Positions 15,542 through 24,785 are shown, counted from the stretch's first letter. The stretch is DNA of 64,000 nt from Citricoccus zhacaiensis (GCF_014645315.1 NZ_BMLQ01000007.1:1-64000); one strand, 5' to 3'. Numbers and translations are program-made. Notes: a model not told the origin generated them from the sequence alone.

Positions 15542-18337
15542 ATGCCCACCACCCCTGCCGAGAACCCGGCCGAGCGACACCATGATCACGCCCGACGCCG
15601 GGCCCGCATCCCGATCACCCGTCCCTCCCGCCCGGCGCGCACCAATCCCACGGCCAGGCCCCGGCGCGCCCGCGTGCTGGCGGGGGCCACGCTGGCTACT
15701 GCCCTCGCCGCGGCGCTGCTGGTCCCGGTGCCCGCGCTGGCGGCGCCGGTGAACGCGGTCGGTGCCGCGCCGACGTCGGCCACGGCCCGCGGGGCGGGTG
15801 TCCCCGGAACCGTCCGCGGAGACCTGCCGAACGGGGGCCACTACGTGCTGACGACGCCGCAACGCTGGAACGGGACGGTGCTGGTCTGGAACCCCGGCTA
15901 CGGCGGCGGCGGTTCCAATCCCTCGGCCGGACCCAGCGCAGGACTCACCGATTGGCTCGTGGAGCGCGGATATGCCCTCGCGGGGACCTCCGCGGCAGAG
16001 GGCGGATGGGCCGTGGAGGGCCTGCTGGAGAACCAGCCGCTGGTCATGGGTGTCATCCGTGATCGGCTGGGCGAACCCGAGGACGTCATCGCCTGGGGCT
16101 CGTCCATGGGCGGATTGACCTCGGTGGCAGCCCTGGAACAGCATGCGGGCATCATCGACGCGGCCCTGCCGCTGTGCGGATCCGTGGCCGGGGCCATCCC
16201 CATGCTCAACGGCAGCCTGGACGGCACCTTCGCCCTGCGGACCCTGCTGGCCCCCGGAGACGAGCGCCTCCAGCTGGTCAACATCAGCGACGAGGCCGAG
16301 CGCCAGGCCGCCTTCCGCGAGGTGCTCGACGCGGCGCAGGCCACTCCGGAGGGACGCGCCCGCATCGCACTCGCCGCCAGCCTGGCCCAGATCCCCACCT
16401 GGACGCAGACCGGGGATGAGAAGCCCTCGGCGCGGGACTGGGCCGCCCAGCAGGACCAGCTCTACCAGGCGTTCATGTTCGGTGTGGTCTCGCCGCGGCA
16501 GCCCCTCGAGGACCGCGCCGGCGGCAACTTCTCCTGGAACACCGATGTGGACTATTCGAAGGCGCTGGCCGCGTCAGACAACGCCACGCTCGTGCGGACC
16601 CTGTACCGCCAGGCAGGACTCTCCCTGGACCGGGACCTGGAGACCCTGGCGGGCGCCGAACGGATCTCCGCCGATACGGAGGCGGTCGCCTACATGCAGC
16701 GGAACGCGACGCCGGCCGGCGAGATCGACGGCCCAGTCCTGTCCCTGCATGAGACCGGGGACACCGCGCCCACCGTCACCCAGGCCCGCACCTATGCGGA
16801 CCGCGTGCGGGAGAACGGGGACGAGTCCCTGCTGCGGCAGACCTTCGTGGACCGTCCCGGCCACTGCGACTACGCCGATGCGGAGATCGCCGCGCTTGTG
16901 GAGGCGCTGCAACAGCGGTTGGACACCGGACGCTGGGGTTCCGCAACGAAGCCCTCGCACCTGAACCGGACCGCCGACCGGATCGCGCGCCGTGCCGGAC
17001 TGGACCGGGGTGGCTCGTTCGCGGCCGCCCGCCCCGATCCCCAGAACCGCCCGGAGCGGGGCCCGGCTCCCGGGGTGGTGTCCCACCAGGGGCAACTGGA
17101 GGGAGACCGGGCGTACTCTCTGCACAAGCCGGCCGACTGGAACGGTGACCTGGTGGTGATGCCGGGCCGGGACGACCTCACGGGGACGACCGCTCAGTGG
17201 CTGGCCGAACAGGGGTACGGGGCCATCGGCTATGAGCTGAGCGACGGGTGGGACCTGGTGCTGGACGAGTCCAACGCCGGGGCAGCCGTGGAGACCTTCC
17301 AGCGGCTGGCCGGTGACGCCGATGACGTGGTGGTGGCTGGCCGGTCCCAGGGCGGGCTGACCACCAGGATCGTCGCGGATGCCGCCCCGGAGTGGCTGGC
17401 CGGCTCCCTGCCGATGTGCGGCGGTGGTGCGGGGGCCATCAGCACCTGGAACTACAAGCTGGACACGGCCTTCGCCCTGCGGGAGCTGGTGGATCCCGAC
17501 TCAGCCATGCAGATCCAGGGCATCGAAGACCGTGCGGCCGAGCTGCAGGCCATGAACGAGCTTGTGGCCCTGGCTGATTCCACCGAGCAGGGACGGGCCC
17601 GGGCCGTCCTCGCCGCCGCGCTGAGCAAGATCCCGGCCGTGGACCCGGAGACCGGGCAGGAGATCCGCCGTGGCCACCTGGACGCGCGGATCGACCGGTA
17701 CATCGAGCACCTGCCGTTCGCGATGGGCAGCCACGTGCGTGCCGGCTATGAACAGACCGTGGGTGGCACCTTCTCGTGGAACACTGGGGTGGACTATCGG
17801 CGCGAGCTCCAACGCTCGGGCCGCTGGGCCGAGGTGAAGCAGGCCTACCGGGAGGCCGGGCTGTCCCTGACCGAGGACCTGCGCACCCTGGACCGCGCCG
17901 AACGACTCTCCGCCGATCCGGAGACGGTACGGCTGGTGGAGCAGACCGCCACCTTCACCGGACGGCTGGAGTCTCCGGTGCTGTCCCTGCACACCACCGG
18001 GGACGGGGCCGGGACCATTGCCGATGACGCCGCCTACCGGTCCACCGTGACCGCCGCCGGGTCCGCGCGCCAGCTGCGCCAGACCTTCGTGGCCTCCGAG
18101 GGGCACTGTACCTTCACCCCCGCGGAGGAGGCTGCCGCCCTGACCGCCCTGTTCGACCGGATCGAGACCGGCCGGTGGCAGTCCACCTCGCCGCGGCAGC
18201 TTGACCGCCTCGCGGCCCGCGTGGACGCCGATTCAGGCCTGGACCTGGGCGCCGCGCGGTTCACCTCGGGCGATGTACCGGGCCAGCCGGCACGGATGTG
18301 GGACGTGCGGAACTGGGGTGACTACCGGGTGAAGTGA
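15542..18337 (+). CDS. secreted protein with two tandem alpha/beta-hydrolase domains
   Basis: The 931-residue product has a long basic N-terminus, a hydrophobic signal core at about 45-66 and a likely cut after PALA at about 67. Two homologous halves follow. The first has the nucleophile elbow GSSMGG (Ser188), an acid in LHETGD and a late His in RPGHCDYAD. The second has GRSQGG (Ser602), LHTTGD and SEGHCTFTP. Both halves share phrases such as GTFSWNT, VDYxR and LRTLxxAERxSAD, so the gene arose by duplication. Each half has a complete candidate triad. Relatives are annotated as esterases or prolyl-oligopeptidase-like hydrolases; the substrate is unknown. I took the ATG at 15542, since upstream in-frame codons have no signal-like sequence. 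Confidence 0.85.
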   Translation: MPTTPAENPAERHHDHARRRARIPITRPSRPARTNPTARPRRARVLAGATLATALAAALLVPVPALAAPVNAVGAAPTSATARGAGVPGTVRGDLPNGGHYVLTTPQRWNGTVLVWNPGYGGGGSNPSAGPSAGLTDWLVERGYALAGTSAAEGGWAVEGLLENQPLVMGVIRDRLGEPEDVIAWGSSMGGLTSVAALEQHAGIIDAALPLCGSVAGAIPMLNGSLDGTFALRTLLAPGDERLQLVNISDEAERQAAFREVLDAAQATPEGRARIALAASLAQIPTWTQTGDEKPSARDWAAQQDQLYQAFMFGVVSPRQPLEDRAGGNFSWNTDVDYSKALAASDNATLVRTLYRQAGLSLDRDLETLAGAERISADTEAVAYMQRNATPAGEIDGPVLSLHETGDTAPTVTQARTYADRVRENGDESLLRQTFVDRPGHCDYADAEIAALVEALQQRLDTGRWGSATKPSHLNRTADRIARRAGLDRGGSFAAARPDPQNRPERGPAPGVVSHQGQLEGDRAYSLHKPADWNGDLVVMPGRDDLTGTTAQWLAEQGYGAIGYELSDGWDLVLDESNAGAAVETFQRLAGDADDVVVAGRSQGGLTTRIVADAAPEWLAGSLPMCGGGAGAISTWNYKLDTAFALRELVDPDSAMQIQGIEDRAAELQAMNELVALADSTEQGRARAVLAAALSKIPAVDPETGQEIRRGHLDARIDRYIEHLPFAMGSHVRAGYEQTVGGTFSWNTGVDYRRELQRSGRWAEVKQAYREAGLSLTEDLRTLDRAERLSADPETVRLVEQTATFTGRLESPVLSLHTTGDGAGTIADDAAYRSTVTAAGSARQLRQTFVASEGHCTFTPAEEAAALTALFDRIETGRWQSTSPRQLDRLAARVDADSGLDLGAARFTSGDVPGQPARMWDVRNWGDYRVK

Positions 18338-18349
18338 TCATCAGGAGAT

Positions 18350-18389
18350 CCGCCGGAGGTGCCGCGCGGTGGCGTTGCACCTCTGGCGG
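18350..18389. terminator. hairpin between convergent hydrolase and IclR genes
   Basis: CCGCCGGAGGTGC (18350-18362) pairs with GCACCTCTGGCGG (18377-18389), with one G-U pair and a 14-base loop. It starts 13 bases after the hydrolase stop and could serve both convergent genes. Confidence 0.65.
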
Positions 18390-18399
18390 CCTCTCCCTG

Positions 18400-19161
18400 T
18401 CACCGGGCTGAACCCGAGGCCAGCCGCCGTTCCATCTGATCTGCGTACGGCCTCAGGCGGTGAGCCAGCGAGCGGGCGTCGTCCGACCGGCTGAGCCGCA
18501 GGTACGGGACCATGACCGTCACCGCGGCCACCGTCTGGCCGAAGCCGTCCCGCAGTGGCATGGCCAGCGCGGCCACCCCCGGCTGAGCCTCACCGACCTG
18601 GATGGCCCATCCCCGGTTCCGCACCTTCTTGATCTCCGCCTTGAGCTGGGCCCAGTCCTGGATCGTTCCCGGCTGGACCGTCTCCAGGGCGGCCCCCTGA
18701 TACCGCGCCGCCAGATCGTCGTCGGTCAGCCCCGCCAGCAGCGCCCGTCCTGCCGCCGTGGCGTGAGCCGGGGTCACGGTCCGGACCGGGCGGGCAATCC
18801 GAACCAGGTGGGTGCCCTCCTCCGTCAGGATGAACCGGATATTCCGGCCCTCCAGGACGGCGAGGCTGGTGGTTTCGAGCATTCCCTCGGCGACCTGCCG
18901 CAACACTCCGCCGAGCAGACCTGGCAAGGTCGAGCCACGGGCCACATCGGCGGTGATCTGCCGGAGCGCGGGGCCGATCGTATAAGGGCCGTGGCGCAGT
19001 TCTTGATCGAGGTAGCCGGCCTCGGCGCACGTGCGCAAGAGCCGGTGCGCCATGGAGGCGCTGATCTGGAGGGCGCCAGCCGCTTCGGTGAGGGTCATCT
19101 CGCCCCGTGAGGCCACGAGCCGGACGAGTCGGAGGGCGCGGTCAGCAGTCTGGAGCGTCAT
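18400..19161 (-). CDS. IclR family transcriptional regulator
   Basis: The 253-residue protein has an N-terminal winged helix (TADRALRLVRLVAS...MTLTEAAGALQISASMAHRLLRTCAEAGYLDQ) and a C-terminal GAF-like effector domain with HATAAGRALLAGL. The start at 19161 is the ATG directly before the conserved helix; upstream in-frame sequence is not conserved in style. It is divergent from the binding protein and FAD monooxygenase genes at 19356-21611, so it probably controls them, as IclR regulators of aromatic or acid catabolism often do. No clear operator was found in the 194-bp gap. Confidence 0.88.
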   Translation of the reverse strand: MTLQTADRALRLVRLVASRGEMTLTEAAGALQISASMAHRLLRTCAEAGYLDQELRHGPYTIGPALRQITADVARGSTLPGLLGGVLRQVAEGMLETTSLAVLEGRNIRFILTEEGTHLVRIARPVRTVTPAHATAAGRALLAGLTDDDLAARYQGAALETVQPGTIQDWAQLKAEIKKVRNRGWAIQVGEAQPGVAALAMPLRDGFGQTVAAVTVMVPYLRLSRSDDARSLAHRLRPYADQMERRLASGSAR

Positions 19162-19355
19162 CGCCGCGTTTCCACATAGAGGAAAGCGTGCCACGCGTCT
19201 GTGCCGCCATACAAGGGGGGATGTGGCTCCGCCCGAGGGTCGCCATTTTGGCTCGTTCCTCAAGGAGGAAAAGCCCCCCGATTCCATTGTCGATTCCCCG
19301 GTTCCGGTCTTTACTTCAGAAATCACCGGCTCCCGTCCCTGACTAAGGAAGCACC

Positions 19356-20390
19356 ATGACCTCCCACGCTGCATCCATCACCCCCTCGCTCCGCCGGGGC
19401 CTGGTCGCCGCCCTCGCGGCGGGCACCCTGGTCCTGGCAGGGTGCGGTTCCGGATCGCCGACGGGCACCGAGGACTCCGCCTCAGAGGCCGGCTCGAGCC
19501 CCGTGGCGGCGAGTTCCGGGGAGCTGACCAGCATCTCCGTGGGCACCATCGCCATCGCCTCCTCCACGGAGCTCCGCTACGGCGTGGCCGAGGGGATCTT
19601 CGAGGACCACGGACTGGACGTCGAGCTCATCGAGGGCCAGGGCGGCGCGGCGCTGTTGCCGGCGGTCCAGAACGGGTCCATGCAGTTCGCGGTGGGCAAT
19701 CCCATGTCCGTGCTGACCGCTGCGGACCAAGGCCTGCCCATGAAGGTGGTCTCCGGGTATTCCTGGTCCTCCGCCGAGGGTGATGACATCAATGCCGTGA
19801 TCGCTCGCAAGGACTCTGGGATCACGGGCTTCGACGACTTGGAGGGCCAGACCGTGTCCGTCAACGCCGTCCATACCTTGGGCGACCTCTCGATCATGGA
19901 GGCCGCAGAGATGGCCGGAGCTGATCCGGAGAAGATCAACTTCAACGAGATGCCCTTCCCGGACATGCTGGCCCAGCTCGAGCAGGGGAATGTGGACGCC
20001 GTGTGGTTGCCCGAGCCCTTCATGGGCCGGGCCCTGGCAGATCCGGAGAACGTGGCCGTCGGGTATCCGAACCAGGAAGTCATGGATGGTATGCCCTTGA
20101 CCATCGCCTTCACCAGCGAATCCATAGCGGAGGAGAAGCCAGAGCTCGTGACCGCCTTCCAAGAGGCGCTGACGGAATCGGCCGAGCGCGCCGCCCAGGA
20201 CGAGGAGGGCGTCCGGGCCATGCTGCCCGAGTTCCTGAAGATGGACGAGGAGACCGCTCAGTCGATCCATCTGGAGCCGGCGCACACGGACCTGCCGGTC
20301 GAGAAGATGCAGACCATCTATGACCTGATGCTCAAGTACGGCATGGCCGAGAACCCGATGGATGTCGAATCCCTCTACGTCCAGCCTTAA
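19356..20390 (+). CDS. NitT/TauT-type ABC substrate-binding lipoprotein
   Basis: The 344-residue protein begins with a signal peptide ending LVLAGC, a lipobox. The mature part has the NMT1/SsuA-type pattern: ELRYGVAEGIFEDHGLDVELIEGQGGAALLPAVQNGSMQFAVGNPMSVLTAADQGLPMKVVSGY, then FDDLEGQTVSVNAVH and an AVWLPEPF hinge strand. It should bind a small, often sulfonated, aromatic or pyrimidine compound. No permease or ATPase gene is beside it. The next gene, 45 bp downstream, is a FAD monooxygenase. A related binding protein with similar opening sequence starts at 63642. Confidence 0.9.
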   Translation: MTSHAASITPSLRRGLVAALAAGTLVLAGCGSGSPTGTEDSASEAGSSPVAASSGELTSISVGTIAIASSTELRYGVAEGIFEDHGLDVELIEGQGGAALLPAVQNGSMQFAVGNPMSVLTAADQGLPMKVVSGYSWSSAEGDDINAVIARKDSGITGFDDLEGQTVSVNAVHTLGDLSIMEAAEMAGADPEKINFNEMPFPDMLAQLEQGNVDAVWLPEPFMGRALADPENVAVGYPNQEVMDGMPLTIAFTSESIAEEKPELVTAFQEALTESAERAAQDEEGVRAMLPEFLKMDEETAQSIHLEPAHTDLPVEKMQTIYDLMLKYGMAENPMDVESLYVQP

Positions 20391-20435
20391 GGCTCGTGCC
20401 GTCCGGACCGTCATCGCCACCTTGGAGGAGTAGGA

Positions 20436-21611
20436 ATGAAAGTTGCTGTGATCGGAGCAGGCATCGGGGGATTGGCCGCGGTGGCCGCCTTGCGGCGGCG
20501 CGGTATCGAGGCCGAGGTGGTCGAACAGGCCCGGGCGCTCGGGGAGATCGGTGCCGGTATCTCGCTCGCCTCCAACGGCTGGCGATTGCTGGAGCGCCTC
20601 GGTCTGCTGGCGCAGATCGAGCAGGTCGGCTCGCACCTGGACCAGGGGTACTTCCAGCTGCGGGAGGACGGCTCCTTCATCTCCACGCTTCGCGAGCCCG
20701 GTGCCGCATGGGATCGCCGGGTCTTCGGGGTGCACCGTGCCGACCTGATCGAGGTGCTCGCCTCCGCGCTGCCGGACTCCGCGATCCATACCGGCCACCG
20801 GCTGCTCGATCTTGAGCAGGATGACTCTGGGGTGCGCCTGCGTTTTGAGAATGGCGAGACCGCCCGAGCTGATGTGGTGATCGGCGCAGACGGCATCCAC
20901 TCCGTCGTGCGCCGCCACGTCGTCGGGGAGGTCGCCGCCCCGCGCTCCTCCGGGACCGCGGCCTACCGGGCCCTGGTCCCCGTCACGGGGGCGGAGGACT
21001 GGGAATGGGGCACCTCGAAGATGTGGATCGGCCCGGGGAAGCACTTCCTGGTGTATCCGATCCGGGCGGACCGGCTGATCAACATTGTCGCGGTGGTCCC
21101 GGCCCACGGGGGAGAGCGGGACTCCTGGACGGCTCCGGGCGATCCGGCGCAGCTCGCCGCGGAGTTCACGGGCTGGGATCCCGTGGTCACTGGTCTGATC
21201 GAGCGGGTCACGGACACGTTCCAATGGGGACTGTTTGACCGCCCCCCGCTGGCGAGCTGGACCAGCGGACGGCTCGCCCTACTCGGCGACGCCGCCCACG
21301 CCATGCTGCCCCACCTCGGTCAGGGCGGCAGCCAGACCATTGAGGACGCCTTCGCCCTGGCCGCCGCGCTCGAAGGGTCCTCCGTTGCGGACGCACCCGA
21401 GGCCTTGGCGCAGTACCAGTCGTTGCGCCTGGAACGGGCGAATGCCGTGCAGCTGGCATCTCTAGAGGCAGGGCATCTCTACGATTCGGTGGTCGAAGAA
21501 GAGTACGACGCGCGGGACGAAAGGATCCGGAAAATGGCGCCGTTCTACGGGTGGCTGGCCAGCCATGACGCCGATTCGCTCGTGGCGCCGCCCCTGGCGC
21601 CCTCGCGCTGA
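20436..21611 (+). CDS. FAD-dependent aromatic-ring monooxygenase (salicylate hydroxylase type)
   Basis: The 391-residue flavoprotein has the nucleotide motif GAGIGG at residues 7-12, the DG-type motif VVIGADGIHSVVR and the GD motif GDAAHAMLPHLGQGGSQTIEDA starting at residue 284. These define the class A, single-component flavoprotein hydroxylases. Close types are salicylate and 6-hydroxynicotinate 3-monooxygenases, but the substrate is not readable. The ATG is preceded by GGAGGAG. It forms a two-gene unit with the upstream binding protein, suggesting that the imported compound is hydroxylated by this enzyme. Confidence 0.9.
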   Translation: MKVAVIGAGIGGLAAVAALRRRGIEAEVVEQARALGEIGAGISLASNGWRLLERLGLLAQIEQVGSHLDQGYFQLREDGSFISTLREPGAAWDRRVFGVHRADLIEVLASALPDSAIHTGHRLLDLEQDDSGVRLRFENGETARADVVIGADGIHSVVRRHVVGEVAAPRSSGTAAYRALVPVTGAEDWEWGTSKMWIGPGKHFLVYPIRADRLINIVAVVPAHGGERDSWTAPGDPAQLAAEFTGWDPVVTGLIERVTDTFQWGLFDRPPLASWTSGRLALLGDAAHAMLPHLGQGGSQTIEDAFALAAALEGSSVADAPEALAQYQSLRLERANAVQLASLEAGHLYDSVVEEEYDARDERIRKMAPFYGWLASHDADSLVAPPLAPSR

Positions 21612-21662
21612 CGGGCGGTGGGATCTACACCCCGACGTCAAGGATCATCCGGCCCAGGGCGC

Positions 21663-22475
21663 TCAGCAATCCGGCAACCGCACCAGCGAGACCACGGAGG
21701 CCAGGGCCCACTCGCGCCGTGACCCGGTGGGCCCGAGGAGGGGCAGCTTCATCCTGCCGCCGGCACTCCACAGCGTGTTGAGCAGTGGAGTCCTCAAAAC
21801 CAGCCGCGGTGGCCTCAAGGCGGCCGGCCAGAGCGGGTTGCACCCGCCGTCCGTGAGCATGTCACCGGCAATATGGGCCATGACGCCGGTGGCCACGGCC
21901 ACCACGAAGAGCTGACCCTGGTCGCCCAGCCCCACCGTCACCAGGGCACCCAGGGGAATGGCCACCAGCCAGGGAACCTTCCGTGCCCGGTCCGGCATGA
22001 ACTTCAGTGCCTTCACCGCGAAGGAGGCCAGTAGTACGGTCCCGAGGCCGGCGCCGATCTGCACGGTGCCAGTGGTGGTGGGCATGGCCAGCAGGGACAG
22101 CAGCCATGCGATCAGGGTGAAGGCGGCGAGGCCGAGCAGTGAGTGGGTGCCGTTGCGGTGTCCGCCGGCGATCCTGCCGACAGCCGCACAGATCCACTCG
22201 GAGACCGGTGGCAGCGAATGGGCGATCGACGCGCTGCGGTGATCGGCGTCCGGCAGCAGTGCTGCCCCGGCGGCCACGATCGCGCCGGTCAGGATGCCGA
22301 GGTCCGTGATCCCCGGGAGCAGCCCGAAGCCCAGCGGGATCGCCTCGGGCAGCACAAGTGCGGATTCCGGTCCGAAGAGCCCGACGCCGGCCAGCGGGCC
22401 CAGTGGCACCGCGGAGTCTGCGGCGATCAGCACCCAGCCTGCGGCTCCACAGGCGGCATGGTGCGGTCCCATCAT
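21663..22475 (-). CDS. YdjM-like membrane-bound metal-dependent hydrolase (DUF457)
   Basis: This 270-residue membrane protein carries the DUF457/YdjM pattern: an early His (MMGPHHAACGAAGW), LLPDADHRSASIAHSLPP, GGHRNGTHSLLGL and VMAHIAGDMLTDGGCNPLWP. These histidines and aspartates would bind a metal at the membrane. Several hydrophobic helices lie between them. Family members are described as LexA-regulated or as phospholipase-like inner-membrane proteins, without a settled reaction. The start ATG at 22475 places the conserved first His near the N-terminus. It is a monocistronic gene, convergent with the monooxygenase and divergent from the next gene. Confidence 0.88.
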   Translation of the reverse strand: MMGPHHAACGAAGWVLIAADSAVPLGPLAGVGLFGPESALVLPEAIPLGFGLLPGITDLGILTGAIVAAGAALLPDADHRSASIAHSLPPVSEWICAAVGRIAGGHRNGTHSLLGLAAFTLIAWLLSLLAMPTTTGTVQIGAGLGTVLLASFAVKALKFMPDRARKVPWLVAIPLGALVTVGLGDQGQLFVVAVATGVMAHIAGDMLTDGGCNPLWPAALRPPRLVLRTPLLNTLWSAGGRMKLPLLGPTGSRREWALASVVSLVRLPDC

Positions 22476-22709
22476 GGGCAGTGTTCCTTCCTGGCGGGCC
22501 TCCGAGAAGGCGGCGAGGGAGGGCCAGCTGTCGATTCGCCAGCGACTCAGTTAACCACGAGGTGTCCATGAACCGGTTTGCTCGCTGATCTCGCTGAGAG
22601 GGCGACGACGAGGATTGATGGCCACGGCCACAAAAGGAACATTGTGAGAATCAGTTCTTTACGTGAGGTAGGCGCGTGAAAGACCTCAGAGAAAAAACGC
22701 GTTTGGGGC

Positions 22710-22738
22710 TTACTTGTAGGTCCAAGTGCTTGTATGAT
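22710..22738 (+). promoter_or_regulatory. candidate promoter of the excalibur/HNH unit
   Basis: TTACTT (22710-22715) and TATGAT (22733-22738) are separated by 17 bases and lie 39 bases before the ATG at 22777. The surrounding 22560-22776 is AT-richer than the rest of the window. Otherwise the 300-bp gap after the YdjM-like gene shows nothing recognisable. Confidence 0.5.
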
Positions 22739-22776
22739 TTGACTATCACTCGTCTTTTTCTCATGGGGACTTCCAA

Positions 22777-23673
22777 ATGAATACTCTGCCTGGAGCGGAC
22801 TCTGCCCAGAATGCATCCGCCAACCGAAGGCGATGGCTGATCATCGGCCTGATCGCTCTTGCGGTTCTGATCTTGCTGCTCGTTTTCGCACCCGTGGTTC
22901 TGATGCTGTTGTGCATCCCCGCGTTCATCATCGCTCTCATCGCGCTGATTGCGGGTGGTCTCCGCTGGGCCCGCATCCGGAACCGACGCGTTGCCGGTGG
23001 ACTGGTGGGGGGCACCTTCGTCCTCTTCATCATCGCTGCAGTGGTCTTCAGCACGAGCCTCCCTGCCTCGACAACCGACCCCATCACAGTTTCTGAAGAA
23101 CCGACTCCGACCATTAGCACGGAGCCGGAACTGGCCAGCTTCGTCGGGGAAGCCTGCGATGCCGATCACCTCATCATGACCCAAGGCGCAGACACGCTCT
23201 ATTGCGACGACGACGGCCAGGGAGAGTTCGTGTGGTTCACCGCCGCGGACCACGAGGCAGCTGAGGTCGAAGCCCAGAAGGTTGCGGCTGAACAGGCTGC
23301 TGCAGAAAAGGAGGCGGCGGAGAAGGCCGCTGCCGAAAAGGAAGCAGCCGACAAGGCGGCCGCGGAGGAAGCGGCACAGAAGGCCGCCGCCGAGAAGGCC
23401 GCTGCTGACAAGGTAGCGGAGGAGAAGGCCGCTGCCGACCGGGCCGCTCAGGCCGAGTCTGAGCGGAAGGCCGAGGCTGAAGCTGAAAGGCAGGCCACGC
23501 GGGAACGCGAAGCGGCACCGGCACCGGCACCGGAACCAGCGCGAGCGCCGGCGTCGGCCTACTATGCCAACTGCTCCGAGGCTCGCGCCGCGGGTGCGGC
23601 ACCCGTCTACCGCGGCGACCCGGGCTACAGCAAGAAGCTGGACCGCGATGGTGATGGTGTCGGCTGCGAGTGA
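22777..23673 (+). CDS. membrane-anchored coiled-coil protein with C-terminal excalibur domain
   Basis: The 298-residue protein has two to three N-terminal membrane segments (about residues 20-60 and 75-92), an extracellular-looking stretch with CDADHLIMTQGADTLYCDDDG, and a long Ala/Lys/Glu-rich segment at about 165-245 that should form a coiled coil. It ends in an excalibur calcium-binding domain: YYANCSEARAAGAAPVYRGDPGY then DRDGDGVGCE. Excalibur domains are often found with secreted nucleases. The stop overlaps the GTG start of the HNH gene (GTGA), so the two are coupled. The exact function is unknown. Confidence 0.85.
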   Translation: MNTLPGADSAQNASANRRRWLIIGLIALAVLILLLVFAPVVLMLLCIPAFIIALIALIAGGLRWARIRNRRVAGGLVGGTFVLFIIAAVVFSTSLPASTTDPITVSEEPTPTISTEPELASFVGEACDADHLIMTQGADTLYCDDDGQGEFVWFTAADHEAAEVEAQKVAAEQAAAEKEAAEKAAAEKEAADKAAAEEAAQKAAAEKAAADKVAEEKAAADRAAQAESERKAEAEAERQATREREAAPAPAPEPARAPASAYYANCSEARAAGAAPVYRGDPGYSKKLDRDGDGVGCE

Positions 23674-24515
23674 AGACTCGTAGTGACAAGCGAGGGGTGA
23701 TCGTCCTCGGACTCCTGCTGGGGTTCGGTGTGACGGCCTGCGGCGGCCAAGACGTCGCAGCACCGTCCCCCGCCGCTCCACTGATGATCGGTTCCGAGGA
23801 GCCCACCCCGGAGCCGATCATCGTGGGGTCAGAAACCCCCGGCCTGCCTCTCACCTCGTCGTTCGGTCCCTCGCTCGTGCCGGTCGAGGAGAGTCTCGCG
23901 GCTGGAGTAGCCGTGGAGGAGTCACGTGTTGAGGCGGGCACTGTGCTAGCCCAGTTGGAGACCATCCCCGTCAAGGGGCGTGCACCCCGGACTGGGTATG
24001 ATCGCGACTTGTTCGGCAGCGGTTGGCAAGATCCTGACGGCAACGGCTGCGATGCTCGCAATGACATCCTTGGCCGCGACCTGACGGAGACGATCGCGAA
24101 ACCTGGCACCCACGGTTGCGTCATCACCTCGGGTGTTCTTCAAGACCCCTTTACGGCGGAAACGATCGACTTCGTCCGTGGACAAGACACCAGCACGCTC
24201 GTGCAGATCGACCACGTGGTGGCGCTGTCGGATGCATGGCAGAAGGGGGCCCAGCTCATGGAGCCGGACCAGCGCGCCGAGTTCGCCAATGACCCGTTGA
24301 ACCTGCTCGCCGTGGACGGCCCTTCCAACGCGGCCAAGGGTGACGGTGACGCCGCGACGTGGTTGCCCCCGAACCATGGCTATCGGTGTGACTACGTTGC
24401 CCGTCAGTCAGCGGTCAAGGCCAAGTATGACCTCTGGATGACTCAGGCGGAACATGATGCCATCCGGAGGATTGTCAGCACACAGTGTCCTGCCCAGAAA
24501 GTCTCGACGGAGTAG
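23670..24515 (+). CDS. secreted HNH endonuclease-type lipoprotein (DUF1524/GmrSD-like C-terminal domain)
   Basis: The 281-residue product has a lipoprotein signal ending VTAC at about Cys25 and a Pro/Glu-rich linker. The nuclease-like domain runs from about residue 105: YDRDLFGSGWQDPDGNGCDARNDIL, then QIDHVVALSDAWQKGAQ with the HNH-type Asp-His, and FANDPLNLLAVDGPSNAAKG with the Asn. This is the DUF1524 pattern of secreted actinobacterial nucleases. The GTG start overlaps the stop of the excalibur gene. A surface DNase used in nutrient scavenging, competition or DNA uptake is inferred; no immunity gene is apparent. Confidence 0.88.
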   Translation: MKTRSDKRGVIVLGLLLGFGVTACGGQDVAAPSPAAPLMIGSEEPTPEPIIVGSETPGLPLTSSFGPSLVPVEESLAAGVAVEESRVEAGTVLAQLETIPVKGRAPRTGYDRDLFGSGWQDPDGNGCDARNDILGRDLTETIAKPGTHGCVITSGVLQDPFTAETIDFVRGQDTSTLVQIDHVVALSDAWQKGAQLMEPDQRAEFANDPLNLLAVDGPSNAAKGDGDAATWLPPNHGYRCDYVARQSAVKAKYDLWMTQAEHDAIRRIVSTQCPAQKVSTE

Positions 24516-24527
24516 CGTCCGCACTGG

Positions 24528-24785
24528 TCAGAACATCCCGGCAATCCGACCGATGATCGCCAGGATGACGAAGACGAAGACCAGCGCGAGGATGACCACG
24601 AGCCAGGTCTTGTTCTTGGCACCCACACCGGGCCGGTCGACGTCGAGCTCGTTGTTGGTGGGCCCTACTCCCAGGCCCTCCGCGGGGGGAGTGTCGCCGT
24701 CAATGCTGTAGCCCGAGTCCTCGTGCGTCGCGTCGGCCGCCTTCTCGCGGTCGCTGCGTGCGTCGTCGGGATTGGTGTCTGTCAC
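24528..24785 (-). CDS. small C-terminally anchored membrane protein (DUF6480-like)
   Basis: The 85-residue protein starts at GTG 24785 with MTDTNPDDARSD. It has an acidic polar N-terminal part containing DTPPAEGLGVGP and a single C-terminal membrane helix (TWLVVILALVFVFVILAIIGRIAGMF). This layout fits the small actinobacterial DUF6480 group, whose function is not known. It is convergent with the HNH gene with only 12 bp between stops. No partner gene is apparent. Confidence 0.7.
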   Translation of the reverse strand: MTDTNPDDARSDREKAADATHEDSGYSIDGDTPPAEGLGVGPTNNELDVDRPGVGAKNKTWLVVILALVFVFVILAIIGRIAGMF

